Shown: positions 8,800 to 18,870, numbered from the stretch's first letter. The stretch: 64,000 bases of DNA from Cyanophora paradoxa (GCA_004431415.1 QPMI01000227.1:86001-150000); one strand, 5' to 3'. Notes: generated by a model from the sequence alone, not told the origin. Made by a program: numbers and translations.

Positions 8800-11091
8800 C
8801 CCTCCCAGATGTACTTGCGATCCGGCCCGCGGCCCGTGCGATCGACTTCATTCCCGTGCCTGTGCATGCGCTTAGCCTTGTTAAGAACGCTTGCAAGTTG
8901 TCCTCCATGCCTGCACTCGTCCGGTTCCTCATGAACTCGGTGCAGCTTTCCGACCTTACACTCCGCCCGCTGCCACCGTCGTCTTCCCGTACGTTTGCGT
9001 TCTACTCTGACCGCGAGAACATCAACGATCGTTCAAAAGAAGAGCTGCGCCTTTCTAAATCGGTTGCGCACAAGCTGCCTGCTGCCCCGTCGCGTTTCAC
9101 GGTTCACGGCGTGTACAAGTACCTCGCCTCCCACGCTTTCATGGCACCGACGACCGCTGAGGCTAAGTGGCGTGCTGATCTCTCTTCTAAGTTCTTCTGG
9201 CCGCCAGGCTACGATGCTCGTGTCGATCGCTTCCCCTGGTTCAATACGGTTATTCCCGACCTGCGCTACGCTCTCACGCAGCGCGTCCTTGACGGCTACT
9301 TTGCTCTGCGCTACAACGCCCTCCGCACATCGTCCCGCATCGCTGCTATGGCTGCGCGTGATCTTCAGCGTCCCGCTTCGGCGAATTTGCTTGACAGTGA
9401 GCTTCTCTCTTCGCTATGTCCGGTCTGCCACCGGCACTGCAACGCGCTGCACGTCTTTGCTCTTTGCCCCGTAGTGCAGCAGTTCTGGTCGCTTCTCTTC
9501 CATGCCCTGCGGCTCCAGCCGATGCCCATCCCTTCTGCACGCTTTGTTGCCTGGCTGCTCACTGGCTCGGTCCGTTTCTCTGATACTTGGATGTTTCTCC
9601 AGAACTGGGAGTGGCAGGTTGTTCGGATTCTTGGTCTGCACGTCATTTTCCGCTCGTATTCTCTAGCCTATCGTACAGGTCGATCTGAAGCTGCTGCTAC
9701 GTTTGCGATGGACCCTGACATACAGCTGCCCCTTACACCTTCCTCCAAAACCGGTTTGAAGACGGCCACTCTGATGTCTGCCTTGTTTCGCGAGCTCGAT
9801 GATTTCATGGACATGCTTCCTCGTCGTTTACCTCGATTCAAAGTCACTTATGTCCGTGGGGATTTCCGTTTCATTTCTACGGTTGATCCATCTCACTCCT
9901 CATTTTGCGCTAATCTCTTGGACGCTGCTCGTGCTTATGACCATTCCCTAGCCTCTTATGAGCATTGCGAACATATCGCTCAGCCTGCTCCTAGCCCCGA
10001 TCTGGCCCCTAGCCCCCTTGTTGCTCAGTTTGCCTATGCCAGTGTGCGGCCTGTCCTGCTGCAACGCCTTGAAAAGGAAGATCTTGCAGGGTATATGTCC
10101 CCCCCTGATGATGGTTCGGACCCCTCTGACCTTTCAGACCTGGGCCCTGATGCTCCTGATGACTCTTCCACTAGCACCTCTTCGGACGACGACGACCCTC
10201 CTGGGGCACCAGATCCTGCTCCTGCTCCTGACCCTATGCTTCCTCCGTCTCCTTCGCCCCCTCACACTCCCCCTCACCCTCCGCCGGATTTTGACACTGA
10301 AGACGAACGGCCTCTTCGTCGTCGCCGTGTCGATGATTTGGGACCCCCTGTGCCAGCGTCTGACGTTGTCGATGACACGGTTGATGATACCAGTTCGCCT
10401 CCACTCTCTCCTCAAGTGATTATTGACCTCTTTGATCCCGAACACGACGCTGAATTACCTCTGTCTTCTCCTGTAGTTGCTGCTGACATCACTGATGATG
10501 CTCACGATGTTGGGAGCCATTCGTCATCTCTTCCTTCTCCCTCTGTTCCTATGGACACTGACCTTGATTTGCCCCCTGGTTTCACCCTGAAGCGCCGTCG
10601 ACCCTCTTCCCCTGCTCTTCCTTGCTTCTCTGATGGTTTCACGGACGGATCCAGTGACCCATCTTTTCCTCCTTCCGTTAAACGTTTGCATCTTTCCTCT
10701 CCTGCTGACCTTTCAGTTCTCAGTGACGATTCTGGTTCTCCTGTTGTGCTCATTGACTGTGTTGATGATGCTGATGACATGGTTCTTTAATCTTTCTCTC
10801 TCTATCACTACAATTCGGGCTTACAAATGTGAACGGGATCGGGAATACCCCAGGCCGGCATTAGGAAGAGGCCCGCATTGGGATTTCGCCGATTGCTTAC
10901 CAGGTTTGCGTGTATGAGCGCCGGACCGCCGGGGCATACATGGTGAACTGTATAGGCGCATGTCTGCGCCGCCACTACCCTTGTCTGGTTGGTTCACTGT
11001 CGATTGTGCCTTGGGCCTTCAGGTCCTTCGCCTTTCGTCACAACCGTACAGCTGGCTTGGGCGTGTCTTATACATACTCTTCTTCTTCTTT
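8800..11091 (+). mobile_element. LINE-A, long 5'-truncated copy
   Basis: The element contains the C-terminal part of a non-LTR retrotransposon ORF (8856-10790), a 3' UTR with the shared block CCAGGCCGGCATTAGGAAGA at ~10849, the block GGTTGGTTCACTGTCGATTG at ~10989, and the end CTTATACATACTCTTCTTCTTC at ~11069-11090. The 5' reverse transcriptase and endonuclease are absent. Fragments of the same tail occur at 1550-2465, 3061-3107, 42960-43345, 43370-43435, 57929-57972 and 60795-61018. Confidence 0.85.
8856..10790 (+). CDS. LINE-A ORF, C-terminal region with zf-RVT-type zinc knuckle
   Basis: The frame is 644 residues and stays open upstream of the first ATG (IDFIPVPVHA), so it is a truncated continuation. 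It includes a CPVC-x10-H-x4-CP motif (around residue 190: CPVCHRHC...HVFALCP) followed by FW, which is the zinc-binding knuckle found after the reverse transcriptase in plant- and alga-type LINEs. The last ~220 residues are a disordered acidic Asp/Ser/Pro-rich region with two spaced copies of an RRR-V...SP-PQVI-type motif. The reverse transcriptase is missing, so this copy cannot move by itself. The same C-terminal region is found in the copy at 1550-2465. Confidence 0.8.
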   Translation: MPVHALSLVKNACKLSSMPALVRFLMNSVQLSDLTLRPLPPSSSRTFAFYSDRENINDRSKEELRLSKSVAHKLPAAPSRFTVHGVYKYLASHAFMAPTTAEAKWRADLSSKFFWPPGYDARVDRFPWFNTVIPDLRYALTQRVLDGYFALRYNALRTSSRIAAMAARDLQRPASANLLDSELLSSLCPVCHRHCNALHVFALCPVVQQFWSLLFHALRLQPMPIPSARFVAWLLTGSVRFSDTWMFLQNWEWQVVRILGLHVIFRSYSLAYRTGRSEAAATFAMDPDIQLPLTPSSKTGLKTATLMSALFRELDDFMDMLPRRLPRFKVTYVRGDFRFISTVDPSHSSFCANLLDAARAYDHSLASYEHCEHIAQPAPSPDLAPSPLVAQFAYASVRPVLLQRLEKEDLAGYMSPPDDGSDPSDLSDLGPDAPDDSSTSTSSDDDDPPGAPDPAPAPDPMLPPSPSPPHTPPHPPPDFDTEDERPLRRRRVDDLGPPVPASDVVDDTVDDTSSPPLSPQVIIDLFDPEHDAELPLSSPVVAADITDDAHDVGSHSSSLPSPSVPMDTDLDLPPGFTLKRRRPSSPALPCFSDGFTDGSSDPSFPPSVKRLHLSSPADLSVLSDDSGSPVVLIDCVDDADDMVL

Positions 11092-11204
11092 GGGGGGCGG
11101 GGGCGGCCCGCAGCGGGCCGGAGCCGGCCAGCAGAAGGGGCTTGAGGCGGAGCCCCGCGTCCACGCCCGAGAGGAACCGCAGGAGGATGTTCCTGCGATT
11201 ACAG

Positions 11205-11530
11205 ACGGTCAGGTTGCGACTTGTTCCCGCAGGCTCATCTCTCGACTTGACACAGATGGACACTGCAGTCATATCCCTAGCCATTTGTCTCGGTGTGTGC
11301 GAATTTTTGTAAGGTCAGGTTGCGATTACGAGACATCGATCGCGATTAGATTTCAATGGGTTAAGATTAGGATATAAACTTAATGTTTACTGGGGTGACC
11401 TCGAGCGGAGGGTTGCGATTACGATTCTACTGGTTCAGATATAGCGGAGGTTGCGATTACGATCGCGATTTAAGGAGGTTGCGATTACGATTTCAGGAGC
11501 GGAGGTTGCGATTACGATTCTAGCGGAGGT
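11205..11530. repeat. interspersed GGTTGCGATTACGA repeats
   Basis: At least six copies of GGTTGCGATTACGA (partly preceded by GCGGA) occur between 11205 and 11520 at irregular spacing of 30-80 bp. A related GCGATTACGAT also occurs near 55660-55710. They may be a degenerated satellite. No coding function is apparent. Confidence 0.75.
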
Positions 11531-11699
11531 CGCGCCCCTCCCGGCCGGCGCCAGCGCCGCGGTCCGGAAGAATCCGAGCCATCCGACCTCCGAAAGTATG
11601 ATCGTCCTAGCTTTGTATGCGCAAGAAGAAGAAGAAGAAGAATTCGAAGAAGAAACCCTTTAAATTTGTACCCCTCTATAGCTACACCCTTTCACTGGC

Positions 11700-12030
11700 T
11701 TTCAGCCTTCACGCTTCAACTGCGTTCAGCGTAGACAGGGCCGCGTATTTCGCTGTCGCCCACTACGTAGTGAAAATTAACTGCGGGGAAAAAAGTGTGA
11801 TGCCATGATGATGCAAGTGCCGCCTCGGTGCCGCCTCAATTCCTCCGAGCTCGTAGTGTCTTGATACTTTGCGTACCCGTCCTCTACTGGCATCCCATTG
11901 GCTGTTTCACTAGATTTCCTAAGAACGTAGCTTACGATGACGTAGCTCGAGCTAGCTAGCTGTGTACTACGCCAGCCTGGGCTATAGCTACGCATAGGAA
12001 GGTGGGGCCCTCGCCGTTGCCGGCCCAGCG
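11700..12030. repeat. dispersed repeat family R2, inverted relative to 22425-22520
   Basis: CTGCGTTCAGCGTAGACAG (near 11718) and ATAGCTACGCATAGGA followed by CCCTCGCCGTTGCCGGCC (near 11983-12024) are reverse complements of blocks at 22430-22520. CTCTGTCTACGCTGAACGCA also recurs at 55843. No gene is supported. Confidence 0.6.
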
Positions 12031-12438
12031 CGAGCCGTTGCCCCCCCGGGGCCGAGCCTCGGAGGCCCGTAAGGGGAGTAATCGCAGATCATCGGATCTC
12101 TAAACCCTAAGGACTCTTTAAAAGTCGTAGCTTTAAATTTGTGTATAGCCAGGAAGAAGAAGAAGAGCTCTGTACCCCTCTGCACCTGCCTTGCAGTGCC
12201 TTCAGACTTCAGCCTTCAGGCATCAGGTTCGCTGCTGGTGCACATCGCCAACTAGCCGCTCTCTTAGAGCTGCGTACGAAGCAGAAGCCCTTAGCACACG
12301 CACGCGACCCCGCGATCATCGCTGCGTTCAGCGGGGGCTCAGTCTCGATCAGCGTTCAGTCTCGCAGTGCAGTTCTTGATTAATCACTAGTAATAGTCAG
12401 CTCAGTCGCGCAGCACCGGGTAGAACCCGCATAGCAGC

Positions 12439-13496
12439 ATGCCGCAGAACGAGTACATAGAGCTCTTTCGGAAGAGGCATGGCTACAGACTGGACTACTT
12501 CGAGAGGCTGTGCGTGCATGCCGCGCAGAGCGTATGCGTTCGAAGGCCGATCGTGAAAAGCGCAGACGCAAGAAGGAAGCCCGCGCGCCGCACAAGCTCT
12601 CGGAGCATGTGCGCAAGATCCACGGATTGAAGGCGAAGCTCTTCGCGAAGAAGCGCTACGCGGAGAAGGTCCTCATGAAGCGCACGTATGCACACGAGCC
12701 CCTCTGGCGCGCATCGCGCAGCTCACACGCAACGCAGAATCCAAGCCCATCAGGAACGCACAAACAAGCACGCAAACAAGGATGCCGTGCCCGCCGGCGC
12801 CGTTCCCGCGTACCTGCTTGATCGTGAGGGCGTGTCTCGGGCGAAGGTCTGTCGACCCGCTCAGCGCGGATGTGAAGCCTCTGGGTCAAACGTGGTTATG
12901 TGCGCAGGTTCTTAGCAACACTATCAAGCAAAAGCGCAAGGAGAAGGCCGGGAAGTGGCAGGTCCCGCTTCCAAAAGTCCGCCCCATGGCCGAGGCAGAG
13001 GTTTTCAAGGTCATGCGCACTGGAAAGCGGAAGAGTGATCACCAACGCCGCCCGTCTGCAAAAAACTGCTCTCATTTATTGTGCAGATAAAATGTGGAAG
13101 CGTATGATTACCAAGGTCACATTCGTGGGACAGGGGTTCACCCGCAAGCCTCCCAAGTACGAACGGTTCATCAGGCCTATGGGCCTCCGCTTCAGTAAAG
13201 CGCACGTAACACACCCGGAGCTACAATGCACGTTTCACCTGGACATCCTTGGTGTTAAAAAGAACCCCTCATCTGCCCTCTACACGACTCTTGGTGTCAT
13301 CACAAAGGGAACCGTCATTGAGGTGCTCTGCCTGTAGTTATGTTCAAATTCGCCCCTGTAAATCTCTACGCGGCAGGTGAACGTCAGTGACCTGGGGCTC
13401 GTTACTCCTGGTGGCAAGGTTGTCTGGGGCAAATACGCACAGGTGACCAATAATCCCGAGAATGATGGCTGCATCAATGCCGTCCTCTTGGTGTAG
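12439..13496 (+). CDS. NSA2: ribosome biogenesis protein NSA2 (TINP1), six exons
   Basis: NSA2 is a nucleolar factor on pre-60S particles needed for 27S pre-rRNA processing. Exons 12439-12509, 12566-12685, 12738-12846, 12908-13034, 13087-13322 and 13377-13496 join in frame to 783 nt, giving exactly 260 residues, the family length. All five introns are 51-61 nt and GT-AG. Recognisable blocks are the start [76 protein letters not shown]-like [10 protein letters not shown], and the end [20 protein letters not shown]. The start is fixed by the universal N-terminus. Unspliced reading breaks the frame five times, so the gene looks like a pseudogene until the introns are removed. The last exon begins VNVSDLGLV. 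Confidence 0.95.
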
Positions 13497-13611
13497 AGAC
13501 GGTTGCATCATTGCTGTCCTGTTGGCTTTTCACTGATCAAAATCCACCCCAGCCGCCAAAAGTGCGAAGCAACTGATTAAACTTTTCTACCGCCCCGCCA
13601 ACTTTTCTAAA

Positions 13612-13905
13612 GCTAGCCTCAGCATTTGGACACGTACTATAAAACTGCAATTCGAATTCCGGGCTAGAAGTGCAGGGTGTACACTGGCCAGCTGGGCCCT
13701 GCGTAACCCCCTATAGTTAAGGGCACTCTATTAAGCAATTGCAATAGCGGCCTCGCCTCAGATGCGCATTTGGACACATACTGAAAACGCAGGTCCGGGC
13801 TACAAGTGTGGGATGTACACTGCGGCCGCCGCGGCCGCGGGCCCAGCCCACCAGCGAACTGGCCGGCCGGACCCTGCGTGGCCCCCTAAGGAGAGTAACG
13901 TGGCC
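13612..13905. repeat. R1 repeat, two inverted tandem copies
   Basis: GGACACGTACT...CGGGCTAGAAGTG (13628-13690) and GGACACATACTGAAAACGCAGGTCCGGG (13772-13800) both match the reverse complement of the R1 end at 20270-20325. The second copy continues through GCGGCCGCCGCGGCCGC to ~13905. The interval 13906-14109 has nothing recognisable. Confidence 0.7.
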
Positions 13906-14109
13906 CCCATTTCACAGTATCAGCTTTGGAATTCATCCCCGATGGAAAAAAATGCTTGACGCGGTTAAGAAAAAAAGGATTCCTGGGCAAATGGGACGGC
14001 AAACTGTATGTACAACTTGTTTTTTTCTCTACGTTAGCCCTGCATCCCTGATGGCGAAGCGGATCAAAAAAGACAAACACCAGAAGGGTATAGGGATGGG
14101 GTGTGGACT

Positions 14110-14984
14110 TCAATTGAGAAGCTTACCAACAGCCTGAGGCATGGTGGGCATTGTGGTGGCAGCCTTTGCCTCGGCACTGTTGGGATCGAGTGGCCGGCGG
14201 AAAAGAAGGATATGCGGCTCGGGCCTGTGAATCGCATCTAGTGAATGCGTAGAAATCACAAGTCAGCAAAGGGGCATGTATCAAAGAAAAAGAAACAAAT
14301 TGCGCCGCACAATGAATCCCTGTTAAGACCGAACGCGAGCGCGAGTTAGTGCACGGATCTGAAAAAACAGAAGAGGAGGTCGCGCACAGCCACGGCTCTG
14401 CTGAACACCAAGACTACGCCATTCTGCCTCCGTCAAAAGCCGCCCCTTGTAGGTCTGCTGGTAGATCTTCGCGATGTCTGCGAGGCGGTTGGCGCCGAAT
14501 GCCACGAGCTAAGAGCATCGCACCCTGGGGCAGGATGACATGGCTGTGCGTCCGGGCGCAAATGCGCAGCGTCAACTTCTCGCACTTGGGCAGCAGGAAC
14601 GGCAAGCGGTATGCCAAGCGCTCACCGATACTGTGCCACGCGATGCAGAGCCGGCCAAGCGGTCAGATACTGCGGATTATCTTACTAAACAAACACACCT
14701 CGAACACATCGTCTGCAACAACACGGTCAGCGCATGCAGGGACCGCGGCATTCTGAAGGCGGACCGAAGTACTTCTCGGAGTAAGATATCTGCGCAATAG
14801 AAAGATAGAGAGTTTACTCGTCTAGCAGAGCCTTCGTTCAAAGGGGGGGGGGGCCCGGGGAGAGTGCTCTGGATGGGGCTTGTTTGAAGTGCGGAACGTT
14901 CTAGCTGAGAGCCCACACACGCAGCGGGCGAGCCGAAACTGTTGAGCGCTCGGGAGGGCGCATGCGGACCGTGTTCTGCGGCAT
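14110..14984 (-). CDS. CKS1: cyclin-dependent kinase regulatory subunit CKS1, eight exons with microexons
   Basis: CKS proteins bind CDK1/2 and dock phosphorylated substrates during the cell cycle. Exons (minus strand) are 14984-14970, 14789-14765, 14712-14699, 14630-14626, 14543-14524, 14477-14388, 14319-14311 and 14237-14110. Together they give 306 nt, 101 residues, with every phase consistent and every intron GT-AG. The protein reads MPQNT, ISYSEKYF, DDVFEYRHVILPQDIAK, LLTEAEWRSLGVQQSRGWIH and IHRPEPHILLFRRPL, containing both CKS signature regions and the HxPEPH hinge. Exon 4 is only 5 nt (TATCG, completing EYRHV) and exon 7 only 9 nt. The first exon (15 nt) is the least certain. The tail after the hinge strand is Ala/Met-rich and ends AVGKLLN; GTAAGC just before the end could also be a donor site. 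Confidence 0.9.
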
Positions 14985-15376
14985 GGTGCCCGCTGGCCGG
15001 TGTCAGCGCTGTGTTTTGCCTGAACCGCACCCAAGCAGCTCGTCCTGCGCCTGCGCTGCACAAGCCCGAAGGTGAACGATGAGCCCCACGGGCCCCTAAA
15101 GCAGCCGGGGATTGATCGGTGCGCGTACACTTTTCGGGGGGAGGGGTATCGGCTCAACCCGCAGGGTACATGATCTTGAAAGCGGTCTTCCTCGGGCGCG
15201 CGCGCCCGTCGCGATGTGCTTAAGCTTTGCGCGCTAATGTATGCATTGCTTAAGTCACGCACGATCCGCGTGGAGCGCAGTCTCGCGAGCCAGCGCTTGC
15301 CGCGCGCAGTGCGATTTCGAAGGAGGCCCGGCCGCGGGCCGGGCCGGTACATACGATAGCGCTCGAAATGCATGTA
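14985..15376. other. intergenic, no supported gene
   Basis: GC-rich sequence with overlapping open frames on both strands but no recognisable protein. It includes a GC-only palindromic stretch GGCCCGGCCGCGGGCCGGGCC near 15327-15347. Confidence 0.4.
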
Positions 15377-15470
15377 ATCTTGGTCCTATGAGCATGATGT
15401 CGTTCCGCTGTGCGAGAAAGAATGCGAACGCGCACCGCTGAACGACATCATGCTCATAGGAACAAGATTC
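15377..15470. repeat. long hairpin, ~37-bp arms
   Basis: AATCTTGGTCCTATGAGC...GTCGTTCCGC (about 15377-15412) is matched in reverse complement at about 15434-15470 with three or four mismatches and a ~20-base spacer. It folds into a stem of about 37 bp. It could be a small MITE, a foldback element or a precursor-RNA-like hairpin; no target duplication is obvious. Confidence 0.7.
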
Positions 15471-15766
15471 AGCTATAGCTATAGAAAGCGACACTTAGCT
15501 ATAGAAAGGTGCGTCCATCGCTGTTGTTGTTGCCGCCTGGCCGTTCCCCCCAACACCCGGAAGGGCCGTTCCCCCGAGGCCCGGAAGTGAAGTAACGCTC
15601 CACCCCTGCAAGGCCAAAGCCGCTCAGTTTAAATCGCGAGGGGATGCTAGCGCTCAGGGCGGCGGCGTTGGGAATCCGTCGCGCAGCTACAGCTAGCGCA
15701 GCAAGGTTTCAGGTCCTGCCAAGCCAGCATGACGGAGACTGCACGGCGCGCTGGAACGCATGTGTA

Positions 15767-16319
15767 ATGCCGCGCCGGCGCTACGGTGCGGACCCCAGCT
15801 CCTACGTTCAGCAGAAATGCTCAATTAGCGCTTCGCCCCTCCGTTGCGGACTTCTCTCGCGCGCTAACCCGCCCGCGCCGCAGCGAGCAGCGGCGGCGCG
15901 GGTTGGCCTTCAGATCGCATACATATCCGCGGTATGCTGTGCTACGGCAGGCACGGCGTGTTCGTCGAGGAACAGCGGCTGGGCCAGAAGTTCCTCGTGG
16001 ACGTGGAACTGGCTGTTGATCTCGAGCGCGCTGGATCAACCGACGACCTCAGCCTGACGGTAGACTACTCGCGCGTGTGCGAGCAAGTCAGGAGCGTCCT
16101 TGAAGGGCCCCCGCGACAATTAATCGGCATGTCGTCGTTTCTACTGCGAACCCCGTGCGATCTGACTGATCGCCAGAAACCGTGGCGACCGAGATCGCTG
16201 ATTCGGTGCTTCGGGAGCACAAGCTGGTTCAGGGCGTGCGTGTCGCTATCCAGAAACCACACGTTGCTGTTCCTCATGTTCTGGAGAGCCTGGGGGTGGA
16301 AATCACACGCTCTCGCTAA
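15767..16319 (+). CDS. folB: dihydroneopterin aldolase (FolB), three exons
   Basis: FolB cleaves 7,8-dihydroneopterin to 6-hydroxymethyl-dihydropterin and glycolaldehyde in folate synthesis. Exons 15767-15785, 15914-16126 and 16177-16319 join to 375 nt, 124 residues. Exon 2 reads DRIHIRGMLCYGRHGVF, then EEQRLGQKFLVDVEL and LSLTVDYSRVCEQV. Exon 3 reads ETVATEIADSVL through VRVAIQKPHV and ends EITRSR. The YGRHGVF-x-EE-x-x-x-GQ-F pattern and the catalytic Glu and Lys (IQKP) are present. The second intron must start with GC (GGCATGT) to keep the frame, a GC-AG intron. The first exon (MPRRRY) is inferred from phase. No HPPK or DHPS domain is attached, so the enzyme is monofunctional, as in plants. 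Confidence 0.88.
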
Positions 16320-17300
16320 TCACCGCGGGCCCAGCCCACCAGCGTACTGGCCGGGCGCCAGACGGGCCCTGCGTGGCACACTACAGAGAGCAACGCGCCT
16401 CCCCATGGACGGGCTTTTAAGTTGACTAATCCATCGGGCTTTTGAGTTGGATCTGAGGGCGCCCGGCTTAAGCTTTTGATTTGGAATTGGACCTTTGACC
16501 GCGACTTTGATTTGGATCTGATGATCTGACGGCTGCAGCTGGCAGACGGTCGGACTCTGATCATGAGAGCTGAGGCCGAGAGCTGATCATGAGGGTGGCA
16601 CGGCTCGCGCTTAAGCTTTCAAGTTTGATTTGGATTTGGACCGTCAGACCCTTGATCTCGACTTCGATTTGGATCTGAGCCTCGGAGGCTGGCAGACTCT
16701 GAGAGCTCAGCGGCTGAGGCCGGGGCGGCCGCGGGGGCTTTGAGTTGGATCTGAGGGCGCCTGGCTCTGAGGCTGGCAGAGCTGCAGCTGGGGCGGGGCT
16801 TTGCTACAGACTCTGAGATGCGGCATCGGGTCCCGGAGTCCAGGGGCAGCGGGGCCGTCTCATGGCAGTGGGGGGAAGCCTGCACCTGACGAGCTCAGAG
16901 AGACGATTTGAGGTCGGATGCCTCGGCGAGGTTGAGTTGGATTTGGGCCATTGGTTGCGACCGTTGGACTTTGACTTGGATCTGAGGACTCTACAGCTGC
17001 AGACTCTGAGGTGAAGCTTTAAAAATTTACTATAGCTATAGCTATAGCTACAGCTGCAGTTGCGGCATCGTGTCCAGCCTGGCAGGTGCCACGGTGTGGT
17101 GGCCACATGGGCCCGGGGGCGTTTCATGGCTATGAGGGCGTTGCATTAGCACATCAGTACAACAATGAAGTTGTAACGTCGCCGTCGGACCATATATATA
17201 CCCTTATGATCAATGAAAACTAAATCCAGGCCTAGGAAGAGAATATGCATATGAGGACACTCGTGTGCTGCATATGCATGCATGTGCTGTGCCTATATAT
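16320..17300. repeat. R1 fragment followed by degenerate GATTTGGATCTGA repeats
   Basis: 16319-16395 matches the R1 core in inverted orientation. From 16430 to 17020 variants of (C/T)TTTGA(T/G)TTGGATCTGAGG recur about eight times, with GCTGGCAGA and AGCTGCAGCTG blocks between. Similar phrases occur at 7527, 19981 and 25235. 17030-17052 is a TATAGC-type self-complementary run. I see no gene here. Confidence 0.55.
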
Positions 17301-17307
17301 AGCTAAT

Positions 17308-17586
17308 TAGCCCTGCCAATTTCGGAAATCCGGGTCGGCGAACGAAATTCCTGTTCTCTCTCTATAATGTCCGTACCCCGTGTTCATCGTGGATCAATTC
17401 TCGCACACACCTCGACAGTGACGTCACGCAATTTTCCATCGAGTTCTAGCCCTGCCAATTTCGGAAATCCGGGTCGGCGAACGAAATTCCTGTTCTCTCT
17501 CTATAATGTCCGTACCCCGTGTTCATCGTGGATCAATTCTCGCACACACCTCGACAGTGACGTCACGCAATTTTCCATCGAGTTCT
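17308..17586 (+). repeat. perfect 139-bp tandem duplication
   Basis: The unit starting AGCCCTGCCAATTTCGG at 17309 is repeated without visible mismatch from 17448. It contains a small frame (MSVPRVHRG...) in both copies. Right after it, MDQISDFYADMSGRLEEF begins at 17590, an open frame that the downstream MITE interrupts. The exactness means a recent duplication. Confidence 0.85.
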
Positions 17587-17589
17587 CTC

Positions 17590-18130
17590 ATGGATCAAAT
17601 CTCAGACTTCTACGCCGACATGTCCGGACGTCTCGAGGAATTCCGATCGTGGCTTCTCGAGGGAGACCGCTCTCCCATGGCCGCAGGGCTGTCAAAATTT
17701 TACCCCCCCAAAATGGACCAGAAAATTTTGAGGAATATTCCGGGAACGTTCCCGGAATATTCCACCATACAAAATCCTGGAAAATTCTCAATACCGTGCG
17801 CTGCGCACCGCAGACGCCCTTTCAAAGCTGCGAAGCACTAAGATAACATCACAACAAGCATTCTGAGAGACAGTATACAGCCATCTGGAGCTTGGAGACG
17901 GAAATGCAAGGCCCGTGGTGGGGTCAGAAGGGGGGGAGGGGGCGCAGAAAAGGGATGAAAATGAATAAAATAATCATTAAACTATATTCAATTTCCTAAA
18001 ATTTTCCCCCTGCAAACGGGACGCGAAAATTTTCCCAAAATTTTCTAATATTCCGGGAACGTTCCAGGCTGGAATATTCCGGCTGACAGCCCTGCATGGC
18101 CGTCGCGCGAATATCGAATTTCGGCTCTCC
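17590..18130 (+). pseudogene. short unknown reading frame split by a MITE
   Basis: From 17590 the frame MDQISDFYADMSGRLEEFRS runs to the MITE at 17684. Outside the element, the sequence resumes at 18103 with TCGCGCGAATATCGAATTTCG. I do not recognise the protein, and it may not be a gene. Confidence 0.3.
17684..18094. mobile_element. hAT-type MITE, 411 bp, with 8-bp target duplication
   Basis: The element begins CAGGGCTGTCA and ends with its reverse complement TGACAGCCCTG, an 11-bp perfect terminal inverted repeat. It is flanked by the identical 8-mer CATGGCCG at 17676-17683 and 18095-18102. An 8-bp duplication plus CAGGG-type termini are diagnostic of the hAT superfamily. There is no transposase. 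Inside are nested palindromes: GGAATATTCC and GGGAACGTTCCC form a 32-bp perfect palindrome at 17733-17764, and a degenerate version lies near 18050-18080. It is non-autonomous. Confidence 0.93.
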
Positions 18131-18179
18131 AGTGGGCGTCACGCGAAATCGAATTTCTCTCGCGAACTAATCCCGGTAT

Positions 18180-18870
18180 TTATACCCCGGTTCGATCGCG
18201 AAACTCCAAAAAGTGGGACCCGGTCCCGCCCGGTCCCGCGACGAAAGCGCGCCAGGAACGCCCCAGAGCGGTACAGAATGAGAGCCGACGGCGCGCGCAC
18301 CGCTGCAAGCTCGATTTCGGGCGCCGCCGACACTGCAGTGCGAAGAGTCGGCGGAAACTTTGACCCAGCCGGTCCCGCCCGGTCCCGCGACGGGCGCAAT
18401 CGATGCGTACTCACGCGCATAGACATAGCACGGCCTGCGCACTCCAGCGATCTGCTTTTCGGAGCCGGAACAGTGCAGCAAGGCACCCGGCGGCGAAAAT
18501 TCGATCCTGCACAGGCCCGGACATCTTTCCGCGCGCCCACGCCGCGGCGCATGCGCGGAACAATAGTATAAGCATTCGAGATGTAGACAAATCCTTCCGC
18601 GCGCTTTGCAGATGCGCCGGACCGCGAGGACCCAGCCGACCCCAAGAATTCGATCCTCGACAAACCTGCCCATCTTTCCGCGCGCCCTCGCATCCTCACG
18701 CATGCCCATTGGTACAGTATTCATTTGAGAGCTTTTCCAAGCTCTCTGGGGGCGAAAGAGCACAAGAACCCAGCCGATGCCAAATTTTCGATCCTGCACA
18801 GGCCTGCACATATTTCCGTGCGCCCTCGCCTCCGCAGCCCTCCACGTTGATAGTATATGCATTCTAAGAG
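18180..18870. repeat. four diverged tandem units of ~125-140 bp
   Basis: Units near 18340, 18450, 18600 and 18730 share the order CCCAGCCG..., TTCGATCCT, ACAGGCC, CATCTTTCCGCGCGCCC, then an AT-containing GTATA...GCATTC block. The first unit is the most diverged. The minus-strand open frames here (18139-18937) are a by-product of the repeat and show the same peptide phrase several times. A promoter-like array is possible. Confidence 0.65.

Noticed and set aside
12439-13496. NSA2 as a frameshifted pseudogene
   Set aside because: All five breaks are removed by short GT-AG introns, giving exactly 260 residues.
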